The notes under the pieces are model-generated. The model ran no database searches, had not been told where the DNA came from, and saw only the letters and a program-made list of their open reading frames with translations. A program made the position numbers and the translations under genes. A stretch of 64,000 nucleotides of DNA from Streptomyces sp. NBC_01446 (GTDB lineage Bacteria; Actinomycetota; Actinomycetes; Streptomycetales; Streptomycetaceae), in assembly GCF_026340095.1 (NCBI RefSeq), contig NZ_JAPEPO010000003.1, forward strand, positions 620,001 through 684,000. The letters run 5' to 3'. Position 1 is the first letter of the stretch. Every line of letters begins with the position of its first letter. Positions 15,795 through 23,775 of this stretch are shown here, one piece after another.

Positions 15795-16406
15795 CTAGTA
15801 CGGCAGTCCTTCGGCCGCCGCGCGCAAGGCGGCCAGGAGGCATGCGGTGATTTCGCTGCCGGACGCGTCGGGGTCGGCCGCGTACCGTCGGGCGAAGTCC
15901 TCAGCCGCTGCGCGCAACGCGCCGTTGAGGGTTGCTGCGTGTACGTTCACGCGCAGGTCGTCCGGCCCTGCGCCGGATCGCTCGGCGAGCAGCTCAGTGA
16001 GCACGGACAGAGCGTCGTCGTGCGCCTGGAGCCAGACGGAGCGCAGGGCCGGATCGGTGGACGTCATGCGGATCAGGTCAAGGATGACCGGCGTGGTGGA
16101 GGGCAGCTTGCCGATCTGGCAGATGTCCGTGAAGAACTCCAGCAGGCTCGACTGCGGTGGCCAGTGGCGCAGTTGGTCCATGACGAAGTCGAGTCCCGCG
16201 GTAAGCAGGGGCAGGACGCAGCTTTCCTTGGTGGGGAAGTGGCGCCACAGTGTGCGGGCGGAGATGCCGACGGCCTGGGCTATCTGTTCCCCGGTCGTGG
16301 CCGTGACGCCCTGCGAGGTGAACATGCGGACCGCCTCATGGGCGATTTCGAAGCGGAGAGCCGCCTTGCGCCGCTGAGCGAGGAGTGGCCTGGCATCCGC
16401 CTCCAT
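15795..16406 (-). CDS. TetR/AcrR-family transcriptional regulator
   Basis: About 203 residues from the ATG at 16406. The helix-turn-helix is 'AVRMFTSQGVTATTGEQIA' followed by 'QAVGISARTLWRHFPTKES', a clear TetR N-domain. The rest is an all-helical ligand-binding and dimerisation domain. A longer form from GTG at 16529 is possible but adds a Pro/Gly-rich, non-conserved leader that would overlap an operator-like repeat. It is divergent from the GMC oxidoreductase at 16692 and most likely represses that operon. The ligand may be a sterol or lipid, judging by neighbours (inference). Confidence 0.9.
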   Translation of the reverse strand: MEADARPLLAQRRKAALRFEIAHEAVRMFTSQGVTATTGEQIAQAVGISARTLWRHFPTKESCVLPLLTAGLDFVMDQLRHWPPQSSLLEFFTDICQIGKLPSTTPVILDLIRMTSTDPALRSVWLQAHDDALSVLTELLAERSGAGPDDLRVNVHAATLNGALRAAAEDFARRYAADPDASGSEITACLLAALRAAAEGLPY

Positions 16407-16513
16407 CGTCCGCCCGCGGTCCGGGAATGGCGTCTCACGCACGCTCGCTCCACCACCTTCTGTCGGTTGCGCAGCATAGCGAAGGCATCCGGAACTGACG
16501 CATGCAGACATCT

Positions 16514-16528
16514 TGTCAGTGAGTGACA
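16514..16528. promoter_or_regulatory. Operator-like inverted repeat between TetR and GMC genes
   Basis: TGTCA at 16514-16518 and TGACA at 16524-16528 flank GTGAG in the divergent intergenic region. The 15-base size suits a TetR dimer. A direct repeat of GTAACCA-like words follows at about 16552-16567. Binding is inferred. Confidence 0.35.
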
Positions 16529-16691
16529 CGCGAACCTACTCTGCCGTAAGTAACCAGCGGGTAACCACAGTTCTCTCTTACTTGGCATGCTCGCATCAAC
16601 TTCTCTTACTGCGTCCCCCAACCCGCAAGGTCGGGGACGGTCAGCCGCCGATCGGACGGCGGCATTTCTCCCTCCCCCAAAGGAGTCACGC

Positions 16692-18299
16692 ATGCCCATG
16701 CCCAGCAGGCGCGCCCTGCTCGCCGGCGCCGCCGGACTCGCAGCCGCCGGCGCTCTCTCGCCGCCGGCCGCATCACCCGCCTCCGCCGCTCCGACCCGTG
16801 TACGGCTGACCGAAGAAGACCACCGAGTCGTCGTGATCGGTTCCGGCTTCGGGGGTGGCGTGGCAGCCCTCCGGCTGGCACAGGCCGGCGTGCCTGTCAC
16901 CGTCCTGGAACGCGGCCGCCGCTGGCCGACGGGGCCGAACGCCGAGACGTTCCCGCATGTCTCGGGGCTCGACAAACGGATGCTCTGGTACGGCACCCTC
17001 CCGGCAGCCGCCAGGCCGCTCGCACGGCTGATCGGCACCCCGCTCGACTTCACTCCCTACACAGGGCTCCTGGAACCCGTCCTCGGCGACAACATCCTGA
17101 GCGTCTGCGCGGCCGGGGTCGGCGGCGGATCCCTCGTCTACCAGGGCATGACCCTCCAGCCCTCGGAGCCGGTGTTCAACACCTGGCTGCCCGAACAGCT
17201 CGACTACCGGCGCATGGACCGGATCCACTATCCGCGGGTCGCCGCCATGCTCCGGGTGGCGACGGCGCCCGAGGAACTGATCAGTTCCTCCACCTACTAC
17301 GCGGCCCGGGTGTTCGCCGAGCGGGTACGCAAGGCCGGATACACCCTCTCGAAGATCCCGATGCCGATCGACTGGGACTACGCCCTGGCCGAACTGCGCG
17401 GCGAGATGAAGCCGTCGTACACGAACGGCGACTGCGCACTCGGTGTCAACAACGGCGGTAAGCACTCCGTCGACGTGACCTACCTCCGTCAGGCCGAGGC
17501 GACCGGCAAGGTCACCGTCGCGACCCACCACAACGTCACATCCGTGGCGCGGGCCGCCGACGGCCGCTGGGAGGTGCATGTCGACCGCACCGACGACTCG
17601 GGGCGCGTGCTGGAGCAGAAGGTCCTCTCCACCCGTGCTCTGATCATGGCAGCAGGAAGTATCAACACCAGCAAGCTCCTCGTCCGCGCGGGGGCCACAG
17701 GCGCCATCCCCGATCTGCCCGACGGGCTCGGCGAGGGCTGGGGCACCAACGGGGACCGGATCTACGCGTGGTCGAACCTGCGGGAGGACTTCGGGAGCGA
17801 GCAGGGCGGTCCGGTGGTCTTCGGCAGCAAGGCGTGGGAGGACCCGGCCACCGCGAACACGGTCATCCAGGCGTCACTCCCGCCGCTGGGCCTCGACACC
17901 AGGACGACGATGCTGGTCGGCTTCGGTGTCAGCCCCGACCGCGGCCGGTTCCTCTACAACGCCGCCACCGACACCGTATCGCTGCACTGGCCCCGAAACG
18001 GCGACACCGGCAGCCACCGCAAAATCCAGCAGCGGGTTGCGGACATCTCCAAGGGGATCGGTGTCCTGACCGACACGAACTCCCTTGTCAACAGCACCTG
18101 GCACCCCCTGGGCGGTGCACCGATGGGCACGGTGTGCGACCTGGAAGGCCGTGTGCAGGGCCAACGCGGCCTCTACGTACTCGACGGTGCGCTGATCCCG
18201 GGCACGACGGGAGCGTGCAACCCGTCCATGACCATCGCCGCGGTCGCGGAACGGGCGATGGACGCCATCACCGCTCACGACATCGACACATACATCTGA
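16692..18299 (+). CDS. Secreted GMC-family oxidoreductase, cholesterol-oxidase-like
   Basis: 535 residues. The N-terminus has a twin-arginine signal ('PSRRALLAGAAGLAAAG' then an Ala-rich cleavage region near residue 32). FAD binding is by 'VVVIGSGFGGGVAALRLAQA'. The 'GVGGGSLVYQGM' loop, 'ALIMAAGSINTSKLLVRAG' and the C-terminal 'WHPLGGAPMG' and 'LYVLDGALIPGTTGACNP' match class I cholesterol oxidases, including the catalytic His. It probably oxidises a 3-hydroxysterol or similar alcohol outside the cell with oxygen as acceptor. The ATG at 16692 has AAAGGAG at 16679-16685. It heads an operon with the lipase 28 bases downstream. Confidence 0.88.
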   Translation: MPMPSRRALLAGAAGLAAAGALSPPAASPASAAPTRVRLTEEDHRVVVIGSGFGGGVAALRLAQAGVPVTVLERGRRWPTGPNAETFPHVSGLDKRMLWYGTLPAAARPLARLIGTPLDFTPYTGLLEPVLGDNILSVCAAGVGGGSLVYQGMTLQPSEPVFNTWLPEQLDYRRMDRIHYPRVAAMLRVATAPEELISSSTYYAARVFAERVRKAGYTLSKIPMPIDWDYALAELRGEMKPSYTNGDCALGVNNGGKHSVDVTYLRQAEATGKVTVATHHNVTSVARAADGRWEVHVDRTDDSGRVLEQKVLSTRALIMAAGSINTSKLLVRAGATGAIPDLPDGLGEGWGTNGDRIYAWSNLREDFGSEQGGPVVFGSKAWEDPATANTVIQASLPPLGLDTRTTMLVGFGVSPDRGRFLYNAATDTVSLHWPRNGDTGSHRKIQQRVADISKGIGVLTDTNSLVNSTWHPLGGAPMGTVCDLEGRVQGQRGLYVLDGALIPGTTGACNPSMTIAAVAERAMDAITAHDIDTYI

Positions 18300-18327
18300 A
18301 CTCTCAACGACGAGCGAGGAGCAAGCC

Positions 18328-19749
18328 ATGAACCGCGAAGAAACCCGTTCCCGTTCCGCCCGCGCCATCCGCCCCGGCAGCCCCGCCACCCGCTCGACGA
18401 CGCCCCTCACCTGCCGTGCCGTTCCGGCTCGTGTGAGCCTGCTGGCCGGCGTCGTCGCCGGCGCCGTGTGCGTGGGCCTGTCGACGGCGCCGGCCTCGGC
18501 ATCCGGCACGGAGCCCGTCGCGTCCCGCGGCGTCACCATCCCCACGTTCTACAACCCGCCGACCGAACTGCCCGCCGCCGACGGCGCGTTGATCCGGACC
18601 GAGGCGATGCCGCTCGGGCTCAGCATTCCCGGCCTGGACGGCCGCCCCATGCCGGGCACCGCGACTCGCTTGATGTACAAGTCCACCGACTCCGCCGGAC
18701 AGCCCGTCGCGGTGACCGGGGCGTACGTAGAGCCCTCGACCACCTGGAAGAAGCCCGGCCCGCGCCCCGTGGTGGCGGTGGCTTCTGGCACCATGGGCCA
18801 AGGCGACCAGTGCGCGCCCTCGTTCGCGCTGCAACATCCGCTGACCCTCAACGGCAACACCGTGTCCGTGGGCTACGAGTCCCTCGCCATCTACCGAATC
18901 CTGGCCACCGGGGCAGCAGTGGTCATCACCGACTACGTCGGCCTCGGCGCCACCGACCGCCTGCACACCTACGCCAACCGGCTCGACCAGGGGCACGCCC
19001 TGCTGGACGCGGCCCGCGCAGCCCGCGCCGTCCCCGGGGCGTCAGTCACCACGAACTCCCCCACCGGCCTGTACGGCTACAGCCAAGGCGGCGGCGCCAG
19101 CGCGGCCGCCGCCGAACTCCAGCCCTCCTACGCCCCCGACGTGAAGCTCGCCGGAACCTACGCCGGCGCTCCACCCGCGAACCTGACCTCAGTCATCAAG
19201 GGCATCGACGGCAGCGCACTGGCCGGAGCGCTGGCGTGGTCGATCAACGGCTTCGCACAAGCCGACCCTGACCTGCGGGCGGTCGTCGAAGCCAACGTCA
19301 GCGACGCGGGCAAAGCCGCGCTGCAGGACGCGTCAACCATGTGTGTCGGCGACGCGCTCTTCGGCCTCGGGTTCACCCACAGCAGCAAGTGGACCACCAA
19401 CGGCAAGTCCATCGGGGACATCATCGTGGCCGACCCCCGAGCGAAGGCCGCCCTCGACAAGCAGCGCATCGGCACACTCAAGCCGGCCGGACCGGTGCGT
19501 GTGGCCACCGGCGTCCAGGACGACATCGTGCCCCACGCGCAGGCCCGACAACTGGCCGCGGACTGGTGCGCCAAGGAAGCCGACGTGACCTACGAGGCCA
19601 TCAAGCTGCCCAACCTCGGCGACAAGATCCTCACCAACCACCTGGTGCCTCTGATCACCGACCAAGGTGACGCGATCTCCTGGTTGACGGACCGGCTCTC
19701 CGGCAAGCCGGCCGCCTCCAACTGCCAGGCGATGCCGCTCCAGCCCTGA
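18328..19749 (+). CDS. Secretory lipase (LIP family)
   Basis: 473 residues with a long signal region ending near 'TAPASASG'. An alpha/beta-hydrolase with the nucleophile elbow 'GLYGYSQGGGASAAAAEL' matches the secretory lipase family first described from Candida. The catalytic Asp and His are expected near 'VQDDIVPHAQARQLA' and 'KILTNHLVP'. It would hydrolyse triacylglycerols or sterol esters outside the cell. The ATG at 18328 follows an AGGAG site. Co-transcription with the cholesterol-oxidase-like gene suggests joint use of sterol esters or lipids. A terminator follows. Confidence 0.88.
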   Translation: MNREETRSRSARAIRPGSPATRSTTPLTCRAVPARVSLLAGVVAGAVCVGLSTAPASASGTEPVASRGVTIPTFYNPPTELPAADGALIRTEAMPLGLSIPGLDGRPMPGTATRLMYKSTDSAGQPVAVTGAYVEPSTTWKKPGPRPVVAVASGTMGQGDQCAPSFALQHPLTLNGNTVSVGYESLAIYRILATGAAVVITDYVGLGATDRLHTYANRLDQGHALLDAARAARAVPGASVTTNSPTGLYGYSQGGGASAAAAELQPSYAPDVKLAGTYAGAPPANLTSVIKGIDGSALAGALAWSINGFAQADPDLRAVVEANVSDAGKAALQDASTMCVGDALFGLGFTHSSKWTTNGKSIGDIIVADPRAKAALDKQRIGTLKPAGPVRVATGVQDDIVPHAQARQLAADWCAKEADVTYEAIKLPNLGDKILTNHLVPLITDQGDAISWLTDRLSGKPAASNCQAMPLQP

Positions 19750-19759
19750 CTCGCTCCTC

Positions 19760-19787
19760 TTCCGCCGGAACAGCGGCTCCGGCGGAA
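19760..19787 (+). terminator. Hairpin terminator after the lipase
   Basis: TTCCGCCGGA at 19760-19769 pairs perfectly with TCCGGCGGAA at 19778-19787, ten bases after the lipase stop. Confidence 0.75.
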
Positions 19788-19979
19788 GGGGCCCTCTCAG
19801 GACGAACTCCGGCTCGGCGGGCTGCCCTCGCTCAGCCCGTCGGGCCCGCCGGACCGCCCAAGTGGGGCAGATCACTTCTCCGCACTTCCCGGGGATCCGT
19901 GCGGAGCCCCGGGAACCCCTGGGGTGCGAGCCGCCGACGTCCTGCATCTCTCCCCACCACGTCAACTCGGCTGTACCCG

Positions 19980-20428
19980 GGCGGAGTTACTCCCTGCGGA
20001 GCCAAAGTCGAGGCAGGACTGCCCTGCAGGCGCCGGGCCAGTTCAGCCGCGGCCAGACTGCCGTGTCGATCAGGGTGAGGCGGGCCATCACTCGGGCCAT
20101 CATCTTCGGCGTGCCCAAGGCGTGCCCCACTGTATGAGGACGGTCGTGAACGACTGCTCGTACGCGCGCAGCGTCTCGGCATCTCGCCCGTTCGGCTGCT
20201 CAGGCGTGCTCGCGTACGGGCACCAACTGCGCGCGGCGGGCGCGCTGTTCCGTGACGCGGTGCGCGAGGTCCGCAGGGTAGGCGGTCGGATCAGCGTTGC
20301 GCCACCTCACGTGTGACCGTCGATGTCGGACGGTCCAACTCCCTGGCGACCTCGGCGAAAGCCAAGCCGTCGGCCAACCACAGCGCAATCTGCCGGCGTT
20401 CCGGCTGGGCGAGTCTTCCTCCCGGCAT
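19980..20428 (-). pseudogene. GbsR/MarR-type regulator with IS30-like N-terminal HTH, frameshifted
   Basis: From the ATG at 20428 (GGGGAGCGG upstream) the frame reads 'MPGGRLAQPERRQIALWLAD' and 'FAEVARELDRPTSTVTREV'. It then jumps to a second frame with 'WRNADPTAYPADLAHRVTEQ', a third with 'RDAETLRAYEQSFTTVL', and a fourth with 'GSLAAAELARRLQGSPAS'. In order these rebuild a known Streptomyces regulator type: an IS30-like helix-turn-helix followed by a GbsR/MarR winged helix. At least three frameshifts destroy it, and the C-terminal third is not seen. Such regulators normally sit divergently to a DUF4097 gene and an ABC exporter, as here. Confidence 0.7.
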
Positions 20429-20618
20429 TCCGCTCCCCTTCTCCCCCGCAGCCCTGCAACGGCCCCCCGGCGCCGGGCGCTCGGCGTTCCTGTGCGGACG
20501 GCGCTCCGGCCTCGTACCCGGCACCCGGTATTCGGCGCCCACCTCCGGCGTTCGGCGTCCGTGTCCGGCGTTCGCATCTGGGGTCTGGGGTCTGATATCG
20601 ACCATAGCGTTCACTTCC

Positions 20619-20732
20619 ATTTCATTGCAACGGCCAGGGCTGAGGCCTGTTGCATTAGAGCCCAGACCATTGCAATGAAATCCCTATAACTACCTGCGTT
20701 TATAGGGTTCTTGAGCAACAAGACTGTTGCTC
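20619..20732. promoter_or_regulatory. Three nested inverted repeats in the DUF4097 promoter region
   Basis: Three repeats are present. ATTTCATTGCAA (20619-20630) pairs with TTGCAATGAAAT (20670-20681). CCCTATAA (20682-20689) pairs with TTATAGGG (20700-20707). GAGCAACA (20713-20720) pairs with TGTTGCTC (20725-20732). All are perfect and AT-rich for this genome. The word TTGCA or TGCAA also recurs near 20650 and 20743. These are probable operators of the now-broken GbsR/MarR regulator. Confidence 0.6.
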
Positions 20733-20792
20733 GATCCTTGAATGCAACGTAGCGTTTCACCCATCAGAAACAACGGATCGAAGGAGCACACC

Positions 20793-21464
20793 ATGCAGAA
20801 GTTCGACACCCCCTCCCCCATCACCGCCGTCCTGGACATCCCCGCGGGGCGCATCCAGCTCATCGCCGCCGACCGCGCCGACACCACCGTCGAGATCCTG
20901 CCCGCCGACGCCTCCAACTCCCGCGACGCGAAGGCCGCGGAACAGGTCACCGTCGCCTACAGCAACGGCATCCTGCGCATCGAAGCGGCCCCGGCAAAGA
21001 ACCGGATCCTCGGCAACTCCGGATCCGTCGAGGTCACCGTCCAACTCCCCGCCGGCTCCCGCGTCCAGGCCAAGGCCGCCGCTGCCGAACTCCGCGGCGT
21101 CGGACGCCTCGGCGAGATCACCTTCGAAGGCGCACACGCCTCGGTCAAGCTCGACGAGACCGCCAGCGCCCACCTCACCCTCCAGGCCGGCGACATCTTC
21201 ATCGGCCGCCTGAACGGCCCCGCACACATCAACACACAGAAGGGCGACCTCAACGTCGCCGAAGCCACCGGCGGCACCGTCGAACTGCGCACCGAGTCCG
21301 GCGACATCACCATCGGCGCCGCCCGCGGCACCTCCGCCACCCTCGACGCCGGCACCACCTACGGCCGCATCCACAACACACTCCAGAACACCGCAGGCGC
21401 CACCGCCGGCCTGAACATCCAGGCGACCACCTCCTACGGCGACATCACCGCCCGCAGCCTCTAA
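20793..21464 (+). CDS. DUF4097-family beta-repeat protein
   Basis: 223 residues made of short beta-strand repeats ('SGDITIGAARG', 'KGDLNVAEATGGTVELRTES', 'TSYGDITARSL'), the right-handed solenoid typical of DUF4097 (YvlB-like) adhesin-type proteins. It has no signal peptide and no membrane segment, so it is probably cytoplasmic. Its precise role is unknown, but it is nearly always encoded with an ABC exporter. The ATG at 20793 has GAAGGAG at 20779-20785. The gene is intact although its regulator and the ABC ATPase that follows are broken. Confidence 0.85.
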   Translation: MQKFDTPSPITAVLDIPAGRIQLIAADRADTTVEILPADASNSRDAKAAEQVTVAYSNGILRIEAAPAKNRILGNSGSVEVTVQLPAGSRVQAKAAAAELRGVGRLGEITFEGAHASVKLDETASAHLTLQAGDIFIGRLNGPAHINTQKGDLNVAEATGGTVELRTESGDITIGAARGTSATLDAGTTYGRIHNTLQNTAGATAGLNIQATTSYGDITARSL

Positions 21465-21493
21465 CCACCCGCACTCCCTAAGGAGCAGTCACC

Positions 21494-21610
21494 ATGACCA
21501 ACCTGGCCATCGCAGCGAACGCACTGCGCAAGTCCTACGGCGACAAAACCGTCCTCGACGACATCGACCTCGCATACGGGAGTCCGGAAGTCGCCGCGTG
21601 GCGTTACTGA
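21494..21610 (+). pseudogene. ABC exporter ATPase cut after about 27 codons
   Basis: The ATG at 21494 follows AAGGAG and begins a typical drug-exporter ATPase ('ALRKSYGDKTVLDDIDLA'). Just before the Walker A (expected about 15 residues later) the sequence changes to unrelated DNA near 21575 and stops at 21608-21610. No remaining ATPase or permease is present. This is a deletion or insertion junction that removed the exporter. Confidence 0.78.
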
Positions 21611-21643
21611 CCGGCAAGATCCCACGCACTCAAAGATGCCGGG

Positions 21644-22183
21644 TCATAGCCAGCCGGTCTTGTCGATCACGCCGGCCGCGACATCACCGACCGAGCGCGT
21701 GGTGGCGTCGACGGTGAAGTCGTCGACTGCCGCCTGGTCGAGGATCTCCGCCAGTTCGCCGGCTCTGTGCAGGTGCCATCGCAAAAGTTCCGGCTCGTTC
21801 TCGTGGCGCCGCATCAGGCGTTGGTGATTGACGGGCAAGTCGACTGTGAGCCGACACACCGAAAGCCCAATGCGGACCGCTTCGGCACACAGTTTCCGTT
21901 GCTCCACGTCCTCGATCACACCGGCGAGGACCAGTCGGGCCGCCCCAGCAGCGAGGTAGTTGTCGGCCACGCTGCGTAGGTTGCGCAGCATCATGCCGAA
22001 GTTGAAACGGTCCCCGGAAGGTGCGGGCCAGGCCTGACGCAGCCAGTCGAGGTCGATGACGGCATTGGGTATTCCGGCATCGGTGAGAAGACTGCCCACG
22101 CTCTCAGCCACCGACGTCTTTCCGACGCCTACGGTGCCGTTGATCAGGAGAGCGCGGGATTGCCGAGAGCCGTCTACGTCCAT
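21644..22183 (-). CDS. P-loop kinase-like ATPase
   Basis: 179 residues from the ATG at 22183. Walker A is 'LINGTVGVGKTSVAESV' near residue 15, and 'AVIDLDWLRQAW' supplies an acidic residue after the second strand. A Leu/Arg-rich helical region follows with 'DLPVNHQRLMRRHENEPELL', resembling the lid of small-molecule kinases such as adenylylsulfate or chloramphenicol/shikimate-type kinases. It likely phosphorylates a small substrate in the cytoplasm; which one is unknown. A longer start at 22273 has no ribosome-binding site and a Cys-rich, unconvincing extension. Confidence 0.75.
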   Translation of the reverse strand: MDVDGSRQSRALLINGTVGVGKTSVAESVGSLLTDAGIPNAVIDLDWLRQAWPAPSGDRFNFGMMLRNLRSVADNYLAAGAARLVLAGVIEDVEQRKLCAEAVRIGLSVCRLTVDLPVNHQRLMRRHENEPELLRWHLHRAGELAEILDQAAVDDFTVDATTRSVGDVAAGVIDKTGWL

Positions 22184-22462
22184 GATCGAAATCCTAATGC
22201 CCAGCACGGAAGGGCACGGTGGCCCATCGGTCTCGCACACCGCGCACTCTGCGATGTCGGCGATCTGGCACACCTCGACGGAGATCTACGCCGGGACGCA
22301 CCCGCCAACGGGGGGCCGCTCCGGCACCGTCGCCTCTCCAGCGACCGGGATCACCTCTGCCCCACGTCTTGTGCTGACAGCACGCAGCGATCAAGATGAC
22401 GCCTGCATGTGACCGCCGGTAACCGTCGCCCATCAGGGCTGGGACACGAAGAAGGTCCTGCT

Positions 22463-23059
22463 GTGCCCGTACTTCGCCACACGACGAACGCCCTCGGCGC
22501 CCTCTCGACAAGCGTCCGCCTCACCCTCTTCGGCGCAGTGGCGGCAGCCGCCGCTCTGCTCCCCGCCGCCTCCGCCTCGGCAGCAGAGCCAGGCGTCGGC
22601 GGTTACGCCGACCCGTCATTCGCGTCCGCGTGCACCTTCCACCGCTACGGCGAGGGCGAGACGCCGCCGCTCTCCTTGTTCAGCGCCGACCCACTGTGCG
22701 TGGAGTACGCCAAGCGGGACATCACCGTGGCCAACGGCGGCGCGGCGCGCTTTCTGCTGGCCGAGCCGGCGCGCTTCGCGATCGCCGTACCGGCCTGCCG
22801 ATACTGGCAGTTGGACCACTGGAGCGTGCAGGCCACGCCGGGCGGAACCGAACTGGTCGGCTGGGACGGCAGTTACTGGTTCGACAAGGCGGAGGGCAGC
22901 GCCGCGGCGCGGGTACGCAACATCACCGTCGCCGGGCAGCCCGCCCAGGCCGAGGAGGCCGCGAAAGTCATCCGGCCGTACGACGCCCAGCTCGCCGACG
23001 CGCTCGTGAGCGACGCCGCGGGTGTGAGGGTGCAGCTGCCGGTGAGCGGGCTGTGTTGA
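22463..23059 (+). CDS. Secreted protein, first gene of the DUF5987/GMC operon
   Basis: 198 residues. A Sec signal peptide ('VRLTLFGAVAAAAALLPAAS' ending ASA-A near residue 40) precedes a mature domain with Trp/Tyr-rich strands ('CRYWQLDHWSVQATPGGTEL', 'WDGSYWFDK') and two cysteines. I do not recognise the family. The GTG at 22463 is chosen because GAAGAAGG lies eight bases upstream and the signal peptide then has normal length. Its stop codon overlaps the start of the next gene, so the two are translationally coupled. It is probably an extracellular partner of the GMC enzyme. Confidence 0.75.
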   Translation: MPVLRHTTNALGALSTSVRLTLFGAVAAAAALLPAASASAAEPGVGGYADPSFASACTFHRYGEGETPPLSLFSADPLCVEYAKRDITVANGGAARFLLAEPARFAIAVPACRYWQLDHWSVQATPGGTELVGWDGSYWFDKAEGSAAARVRNITVAGQPAQAEEAAKVIRPYDAQLADALVSDAAGVRVQLPVSGLC

Positions 23060-23775
23060 GCGAACCGCCCGCACGGCCCACTCGGCGCCGGCTGCTCGTC
23101 GGGCTGACTGCCGCCGTCACCGCCCTGCGGGCCGGGGAGCTGACCGCCGACGCCGCGCCCTCGGCGCGTCCTGTCCCCGAGCAGGTCCCGGTGGCCCGGG
23201 ACGGGCTGCTCCCCGCCTCCCTCTCGCTGCCCGACCCGACGACGGCCACGCTGGAGGCGTTCGCGGACACCATGGTCCCGGGCGAAAAGCGGCACAGCGG
23301 GGACGTGGCAATCGCGGGAGCGGCGCCCGGTCCCGGCGCCGTGCAGGCGGGGGCCATCGAGCTGCTCAACCTTCCCGATCTCGGAATAGGCGTGCTGCTG
23401 CCCGAGCTTGCGCTGCTCGTCAACACCCGCGCCCTCGCCTATGCGACGACCCACGGCCAGGTCCTGCTGCCTGCTCAACCTCCCTTCGTCGCCCTCCGGT
23501 TCACCGACCGCACCGCGCTCGCCGGAGAGCTGCTCACGCCCGGCGTCCCGGACCGGCAGCTGTACGTGCTGCTCGCGCTCTTCGCCGCCGCGGCCTTCGA
23601 CACCGCAGCCCATCTGCACACCACCGAAGCCATCCGGCAACGCCACCCGGGCCTGGCCTGGATCGGCTTCCCGGCGCCCGACGCCGACGGACTGTGGCGC
23701 TTCCCCGACTATTCGTACGGCCGAAGGCTCGCCTCCGAGCACCCCCTCACCACCCCCGGAGGGCACCCCGCATGA
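23053..23775 (+). CDS. DUF5987-type Tat-exported protein
   Basis: About 240 residues starting at GTG 23053, overlapping the previous stop. A twin-arginine motif ('RPTRRRLLVGLTAAVTALRA') suggests Tat export. The middle contains 'ATLEAFADTMVPGEKRHSGD', like the small subunit that accompanies GMC dehydrogenases (gluconate-2-dehydrogenase subunit 3-like/DUF5987). The role is probably as accessory or maturation partner of the GMC protein encoded immediately downstream, which it overlaps by ATGA. The family name is from memory; function is inferred from pairing. Confidence 0.72.
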   Translation: MLSEPPARPTRRRLLVGLTAAVTALRAGELTADAAPSARPVPEQVPVARDGLLPASLSLPDPTTATLEAFADTMVPGEKRHSGDVAIAGAAPGPGAVQAGAIELLNLPDLGIGVLLPELALLVNTRALAYATTHGQVLLPAQPPFVALRFTDRTALAGELLTPGVPDRQLYVLLALFAAAAFDTAAHLHTTEAIRQRHPGLAWIGFPAPDADGLWRFPDYSYGRRLASEHPLTTPGGHPA

